NCBI GenBank assembly: GCA_902623255.1
Contig: CACNSY010000008.1
Coordinates: forward strand, 1 to 64,000
Direction of reading: 5' to 3'
Length of the DNA stretch: 64,000 nt
Origin: an uncultured Alphaproteobacteria bacterium
GTDB taxonomy: Bacteria > Pseudomonadota > Alphaproteobacteria > HIMB59 > GCA-002718135
A program made the translations under genes and the position numbers. Under the pieces are notes generated by a model. The model saw only the letters and a list, made by a program, of their open reading frames with translations. It ran no database searches and had not been told where the DNA came from. Below are positions 59,263 through 64,000 of the stretch, piece by piece. How positions within the stretch are numbered: position 1 is the stretch's first letter; every line of letters begins with the position of its first letter.

Positions 59263-59577
59263 TTAAATTTCCTTACCAGAGGATTTATTAAATCTGATTT
59301 TTTTATTTTTATCAAATTTGTAACCAATTCTTATTCCTTTTTTTAATTCTGGATCATAAAAAGATAGATTTGAAATATGTATAGGCATTTCTTTATCTAT
59401 TATCCCGCCTGGTTGATTGTTATCAGGCTTTTGATTTTTTTTAACACGATTTATTTCTGAAACAATTGCTTTCATTTGCTTAGGAATCATCTTAACAATT
59501 TTTCCAGTCTTACCTTTATCTTTTCCTGCAAGAACAATCACTTCATCACCTTTTTTTAATTTGAATTTATTGTTCAT
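59263..59577 (-). CDS. rplX: 50S ribosomal protein L24
   Basis: KKGDEVIVLAGKDKGKTGKIV (KOW). Confidence 0.96.
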   Translation of the reverse strand: MNNKFKLKKGDEVIVLAGKDKGKTGKIVKMIPKQMKAIVSEINRVKKNQKPDNNQPGGIIDKEMPIHISNLSFYDPELKKGIRIGYKFDKNKKIRFNKSSGKEI

Positions 59578-59945
59578 TAAATTACCTCTGGAGCTAAACT
59601 AATAATTTTCATAAATTTTTTACTTCTTAATTCTCTTGTTACTGGACCAAATATTCTTGTAGCAATTGGCTCCTCTTGCTTATCTAACAACACAGCAGCA
59701 TTCTTATCAAATCTAATTGCACTACCATCAGATCTTTTAAAATCTTTAGATGTTCTAACAATAACTGCTTTATAAACATCACCTTTTTTTACCTTAGCTC
59801 TTGGTAAAGCATCCTTAATGGAAACCACGATAATATCTCCAATAGAAGCAGATCTTCTTTTTGACCCTCCTAAGACCTTAATACATTGGATTTTTCTTGC
59901 TCCAGAATTATCTGCAACAAAAAGTTTTGATTGCATTTGAATCAT
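59577..59945 (-). CDS. rplN: 50S ribosomal protein L14
   Basis: [27 protein letters not shown]. Confidence 0.97.
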   Translation of the reverse strand: MIQMQSKLFVADNSGARKIQCIKVLGGSKRRSASIGDIIVVSIKDALPRAKVKKGDVYKAVIVRTSKDFKRSDGSAIRFDKNAAVLLDKQEEPIATRIFGPVTRELRSKKFMKIISLAPEVI

Positions 59946-60187
59946 TTATTTTCTCCAGTATTCGAAATTACTTTCCATTTTTTTAATTTTGAAATGGGTT
60001 TAGATTCTACAATAAAGACTGTGTCACCAACATTAAACTCATTATTTTCATCATGAGCATGATATTTTTTTGTTTGCCTAATTATTTTCTTATAAAGTTT
60101 ATGTTTTATTCTTCTTGTAACATCTACTGTTATAGTTTTATTTGAATTAGAAGAAACTACTTTACCAGATAAAATTCTTTTAGGCAT
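59942..60187 (-). CDS. rpsQ: 30S ribosomal protein S17
   Basis: [29 protein letters not shown]. Confidence 0.95.
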   Translation of the reverse strand: MPKRILSGKVVSSNSNKTITVDVTRRIKHKLYKKIIRQTKKYHAHDENNEFNVGDTVFIVESKPISKLKKWKVISNTGENK

Positions 60188-60374
60188 TTTTCTCTCCATT
60201 TATGTTTGCTAATTTTGTTTTAAGCCTTGCTATCTGTTTTTTTGCATCTTTTATCTTAGATGTTTTTTCAAGTTGACCAGAAGACTTCTGAAAATTTAAA
60301 TTTAAAATAGACTTCTTCAAATTTAAAATTTCGTCTTGAATTTTTTTATCATTTATATTTGTTTTTTTATTCAT
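60180..60374 (-). CDS. rpmC: 50S ribosomal protein L29
   Basis: Position between rplP and rps[36 protein letters not shown]. Confidence 0.9.
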   Translation of the reverse strand: MNKKTNINDKKIQDEILNLKKSILNLNFQKSSGQLEKTSKIKDAKKQIARLKTKLANINGEKNA

Positions 60375-60790
60375 TAAATATTTCTCTCAACAAACTTACA
60401 TTTAATCGGAAGCTTAGCGGCAGCAAGTGTCATTGCTTTTTTAGCATCATTTATGCTTACGCCATCAACTTCAAACATTATTCTACCAGGCTTAACTCTA
60501 CAGGCCCAATATTCAATTGACCCCTTGCCTTTGCCCATTCTAACTTCCGCAGGCTTTTTAGATACTGGAACATCTGGAAAGATTCTAATCCACATTCTTC
60601 CAGCTCTTTTTAAATATCTGGTTATTGCTTTTCTCGCAGCTTCAATTTGTCTAGAGGTGACTCTTTCTGGTTCAATGGCTTTTAAACCATAGCTACCATA
60701 ATTTAGAGCATAATTACCCTTAGATAAACCGTGTATTCTGCCTTTAAATTGTTTTCTATATTTAGTTTTTTTAGGAGATAACATGTTCAT
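60374..60790 (-). CDS. rplP: 50S ribosomal protein L16
   Basis: [37 protein letters not shown]. Confidence 0.97.
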   Translation of the reverse strand: MNMLSPKKTKYRKQFKGRIHGLSKGNYALNYGSYGLKAIEPERVTSRQIEAARKAITRYLKRAGRMWIRIFPDVPVSKKPAEVRMGKGKGSIEYWACRVKPGRIMFEVDGVSINDAKKAMTLAAAKLPIKCKFVERNI

Positions 60791-61467
60791 TATCTTACAC
60801 TCCCTTGATCAATCTGTTTTTTTTCACTTGCATAAGGATCCTTAGATAAAATTTCTCCTTTATTAATCCAAACTTTTATTCCACAAATTCCATAAGTTGT
60901 TTCAGCTTCAGCAGTAGAATAATCAATATCTCCCCTTAATGTGTGTAGAGGCACACTACCTTCGTGATATTTTTCTGTTCTAGCTATTTCAGCTCCGCCC
61001 AATCTTCCACTACAAACAACTTTTACGCCCTTTGCTCCTAATCTCATTGCTGATTGTACAGCTTTTTTCATTGCTCTCCTAAATGATATTCTTTTTTCAA
61101 GTTGAGAGGCAATGTTCTCAGCAACTAACTTAGCTTCAACTTCAGGTTTTCTTACTTCCTTAATATCTAAAAATACCTCAAGTTTTGACATTTTTGAAAG
61201 ATCATTTTTTAAAGTTTCAATATCAGCACCTTTTTTACCAATAATTATACCTGGTCTAGAACTATAAATAGAAAGTCTTAATTTTTTTGCAGCTCTTTCT
61301 ATATTAATTTTAGAGATACTTGCATTTTTTAACTTTTTCTCAACATAGTTTTTGATTTTCAAATCTTGGTGTAACAGTTTTGTATATTCATTTTTAGAAA
61401 ACCATCTTGATGACCAAGTTTTATTGATTCCAAGTCTAATACCGTAAGGGTTAACTTTTTGTCCCAT
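60790..61467 (-). CDS. rpsC: 30S ribosomal protein S3
   Basis: [28 protein letters not shown]. Confidence 0.97.
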   Translation of the reverse strand: MGQKVNPYGIRLGINKTWSSRWFSKNEYTKLLHQDLKIKNYVEKKLKNASISKINIERAAKKLRLSIYSSRPGIIIGKKGADIETLKNDLSKMSKLEVFLDIKEVRKPEVEAKLVAENIASQLEKRISFRRAMKKAVQSAMRLGAKGVKVVCSGRLGGAEIARTEKYHEGSVPLHTLRGDIDYSTAEAETTYGICGIKVWINKGEILSKDPYASEKKQIDQGSVR

Positions 61468-61835
61468 TATTTTTTTTCCTTTTTTATTTCTGATCTTTCT
61501 TCTACAACAATTGTTACTTTACTAAATGGTTTAATAATTGAAGCCGCTCGACCTTTAGCTCGAGGTCTCCATCTTTTCATTCTTAAACTTTTACCTACAA
61601 AAGCTTCTTTTACAAAAAGTTTATCAATATCTAATTGCTTATTGTTTTCTGCGTTTGCAACAGCCGCATTTAACACTTTCAAAACACTTCTTGATACTCT
61701 TTTAGACGAAAATTGTAGTTGATTAATTGCTGCGTTAACTCTCATATTTACTATACTATTTATAAGTAATGATAACTTTGATGGGCTAATTCTAACCATA
61801 TTATCTTTTGCAATTGCCGTAAGGTTCTGATTCAT
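61467..61835 (-). CDS. rplV: 50S ribosomal protein L22
   Basis: [39 protein letters not shown]. Confidence 0.95.
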   Translation of the reverse strand: MNQNLTAIAKDNMVRISPSKLSLLINSIVNMRVNAAINQLQFSSKRVSRSVLKVLNAAVANAENNKQLDIDKLFVKEAFVGKSLRMKRWRPRAKGRAASIIKPFSKVTIVVEERSEIKKEKK

Positions 61836-62113
61836 TTTTGTTCTGCTTTTTTATCGGCAGCTGTATGCCCCTTGAATGTTCTTGTTGGTGAAAATTCTCC
61901 TAATTTATGACCAACCATTTGCTCATTAATTGTTACGGGAACAAATTTTTGACCATTATATACACCAAATGTAAGACCAACAAATTGCGGAAGAATAGTT
62001 GACCTTCTAGACCAAGTTTTTAAAACTTCTTTTCTGCCACTTTGAGATAATTTTTCAGCCTTTTTAATTAAAGTAATATCTACAAATGGCCCTTTCCAAG
62101 TTGATCTAGTCAT
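61832..62113 (-). CDS. rpsS: 30S ribosomal protein S19
   Basis: [30 protein letters not shown]. Confidence 0.97.
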   Translation of the reverse strand: MTRSTWKGPFVDITLIKKAEKLSQSGRKEVLKTWSRRSTILPQFVGLTFGVYNGQKFVPVTINEQMVGHKLGEFSPTRTFKGHTAADKKAEQK

Positions 62114-62934
62114 TATTTTTTCTTCCTTCTAATTATAAACTTATCTGTTTTTTTATTGTTCCTTGTTTTTTTTCCTTTTGTAGAAACTCCCCATGGAGTT
62201 ACTGGGTCTCTACCACCGGAAGTACGACCTTCTCCACCACCGTGGGGATGATCAACTGGATTCATAACAACACCTCTTACTTTTGGTCTAAATCCTAGAT
62301 ATCTTTTTCTTCCAGCTTTACCTAATTTAATATTTTTTTGATCAGGGTTTGATACCTCCCCGATAGTGGCTCTACAATTCTTGTCTATATGTCTTATTTC
62401 ACCAGAAATTAATTTAATCTGAACATATGGCTGTTCCTTGGAAACAATTTGTGCAGAAGACCCGGCAGATCGAATTAATTGTGCTCCAGCACCAGGTTTA
62501 AGTTCTATATTATGTATATTAGTTCCAACTGGTATATTATTTACAGGTAGACAGTTACCATTTTTAATAGGGACATTTTCACCAGAGATAATTTTTTCTC
62601 CTATTTTTATATTTTTTGGAGAAATAATATAATTATGCTCACCGTCATCATATCTAATTAAAGATATAAAAGCTGATCTATTTGGATCATATTCATTTCT
62701 TATAACTTCAGCTAAAATATCAGTCTTAGATCTTTTAAAATCAATTAACCTATATTTTCTCTTTACGCCTCCACCCATTCTTCTAGAAGTAATTCTGCCT
62801 TGATTATTTCTCCCTCCAGTGGAGTGTATTTTTCTCAATAAGGATTTATGAGGTTTTTCTTTAGACAGTTCTTTTTTTGAAACTAATACTGTACCTCTTA
62901 ATCCTGGAGTAATTGGTTTAAATTTTAAAAGCAT
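62113..62934 (-). CDS. rplB: 50S ribosomal protein L2
   Basis: [53 protein letters not shown]. Confidence 0.97.
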   Translation of the reverse strand: MLLKFKPITPGLRGTVLVSKKELSKEKPHKSLLRKIHSTGGRNNQGRITSRRMGGGVKRKYRLIDFKRSKTDILAEVIRNEYDPNRSAFISLIRYDDGEHNYIISPKNIKIGEKIISGENVPIKNGNCLPVNNIPVGTNIHNIELKPGAGAQLIRSAGSSAQIVSKEQPYVQIKLISGEIRHIDKNCRATIGEVSNPDQKNIKLGKAGRKRYLGFRPKVRGVVMNPVDHPHGGGEGRTSGGRDPVTPWGVSTKGKKTRNNKKTDKFIIRRKKK

Positions 62935-63251
62935 TATTTAATCTCCAATGAAGAATCAATTGTGTTACCTTCATCTAATGTTACTATAGCTCTTTTAGTA
63001 TCTTTTCTAAAACCATATTGACCCTTAAATGTTTTGCCCTTACCTCTTAATATTGAGGTGTTTACCTTGTTAACCTTTACTTTGAATATTACTTCAATAG
63101 CGCTTTTAATATCAGCACTATTTGAATGTTTAGATACTACAAAAGAGTATTGATTAAATTGTTGCAAGTTTGTAGATTTTTCGGTTGTAATTGGCTTTTT
63201 AATTATATCATAAGCTCGTTCAATAGATATTTTTTGTTTGTTATTTTTCAT
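62934..63251 (-). CDS. rplW: 50S ribosomal protein L23
   Basis: [45 protein letters not shown]. Confidence 0.95.
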   Translation of the reverse strand: MKNNKQKISIERAYDIIKKPITTEKSTNLQQFNQYSFVVSKHSNSADIKSAIEVIFKVKVNKVNTSILRGKGKTFKGQYGFRKDTKRAIVTLDEGNTIDSSLEIK

Positions 63252-63871
63252 GAAAGCCTCTTAGTTATTTCATCAATAGATTTCTTTTCAAAAAATATTT
63301 TATCAAATGTAATTAAATCTTTAACATTAATACCCTTTTGATTCAAAATTGATACTTTAGGTATATTTGATGAGGCTAATTTAAAATTTTTATCAATTCC
63401 ATTTTCTGAATAAATAAATAAAGCTGATTTATAATCAAATTGTTTAAGATTAGAACTTAATTCTTTTGTTTTAAAATTTTTAATTTCAAAAGTGTCAATA
63501 ATCACAACTTTATCATCAGTAACTTTTGTTGATAAAGCAGATTTCAAAGCTAATTTTTTTTCTTTTTTATTTAAATTAAAAGAATGATCTCTATTTACTG
63601 GACCCATTGATACAGCTCCCCCTCTAAAATTAGGTGGTTTGTTACTACCTTGTCTTGCATTACCTGTACCTTTTTGAGAGAAGGGTTTTTTACTTCTGCC
63701 ACTTACTTCTGATCGAGTTTTTGTCTTATGTGAACCTTGTCTTGATTTTGCATTTTGGTATCTAATATATTGATGAATTAAATCTGGAAGTGTTTTTATA
63801 CCAAAAATATTTGAATCAAGATCTATATTTCCTACTGTTTTATTTTCAAGATTTAAAATTGATTTTTTCAT
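63248..63871 (-). CDS. rplD: 50S ribosomal protein L4
   Basis: GSHKTKTRSEVSGRSKKPFSQKGTGNARQGSNKPPNFRGGAVSMGP. Confidence 0.96.
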   Translation of the reverse strand: MKKSILNLENKTVGNIDLDSNIFGIKTLPDLIHQYIRYQNAKSRQGSHKTKTRSEVSGRSKKPFSQKGTGNARQGSNKPPNFRGGAVSMGPVNRDHSFNLNKKEKKLALKSALSTKVTDDKVVIIDTFEIKNFKTKELSSNLKQFDYKSALFIYSENGIDKNFKLASSNIPKVSILNQKGINVKDLITFDKIFFEKKSIDEITKRLS

Positions 63872-64000
63872 TTATGTTCTCTTAACAGAATCTTTTAGAT
63901 AAATGATTGAATTTTTTTTACCCGGTACTGAGCCCTTCACTAATATAAGATTTTTATCATTATCTATTTGAATTATTCTTAAGTTTTGCTTAGTGACCAT
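63872..64000 (-). CDS. rplC: 50S ribosomal protein L3, C-terminal end only (cut by window)
   Basis: Reverse translation [42 protein letters not shown] matches the L3 C-terminus and the S10 operon order. Confidence 0.88.
   Translation of the reverse strand: MVTKQNLRIIQIDNDKNLILVKGSVPGKKNSIIYLKDSVKRT

Noticed and set aside
1-64000. CRISPR arrays, IS elements, prophage or integron structures
   Set aside because: No regularly spaced repeats, transposase, integrase or phage-type ORFs seen on either strand.

Overview
64 kb chromosomal window from a low-GC, tightly packed alphaproteobacterium (SAR11-like by gene content and style; an inference, not tested). Almost everything is coding. From left to right: (1) a sugar ABC transporter with a tandemly duplicated MalG-type permease, Gfo/Idh/MocA and SDR dehydrogenases, a GH20 hexosaminidase, galactokinase and an altronate-dehydratase-like enzyme (1-12.7 kb); (2) a polyamine/gamma-glutamyl-type catabolic cluster with a PotABCD-like transporter (12.7-24 kb); (3) an osmolyte/methylated-amine/guanidino region: divergent M19 dipeptidase, an orphan two-gene module (~530-aa unknown + DUF3726-like), EutD/DoeA-like ectoine hydrolase, SoxBDAG, proline-racemase-family enzyme, a second M24-fold protein without metal ligands, M20 amidohydrolase, PLP lyase, EutC/EutB/EutA-like proteins, a glycine-amidinotransferase-like enzyme and GabD (24-44.7 kb); (4) housekeeping genes: ROK kinase, bioY, gshB, gshA, mgtE, tRNA-Leu(GAG), lipB, rluC-like, crcB; (5) the rplQ-rpoA-...-rplC operon on the minus strand (51.9-64 kb). 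I saw no IS elements, phage genes or CRISPR arrays. Most noteworthy: an apparent +1 frameshift splitting rpoA inside its N-terminal domain, the conserved-looking but unexplained two-gene module at 25.95-28.27 kb, and several enzymes that keep their fold signatures but lack canonical metal ligands.
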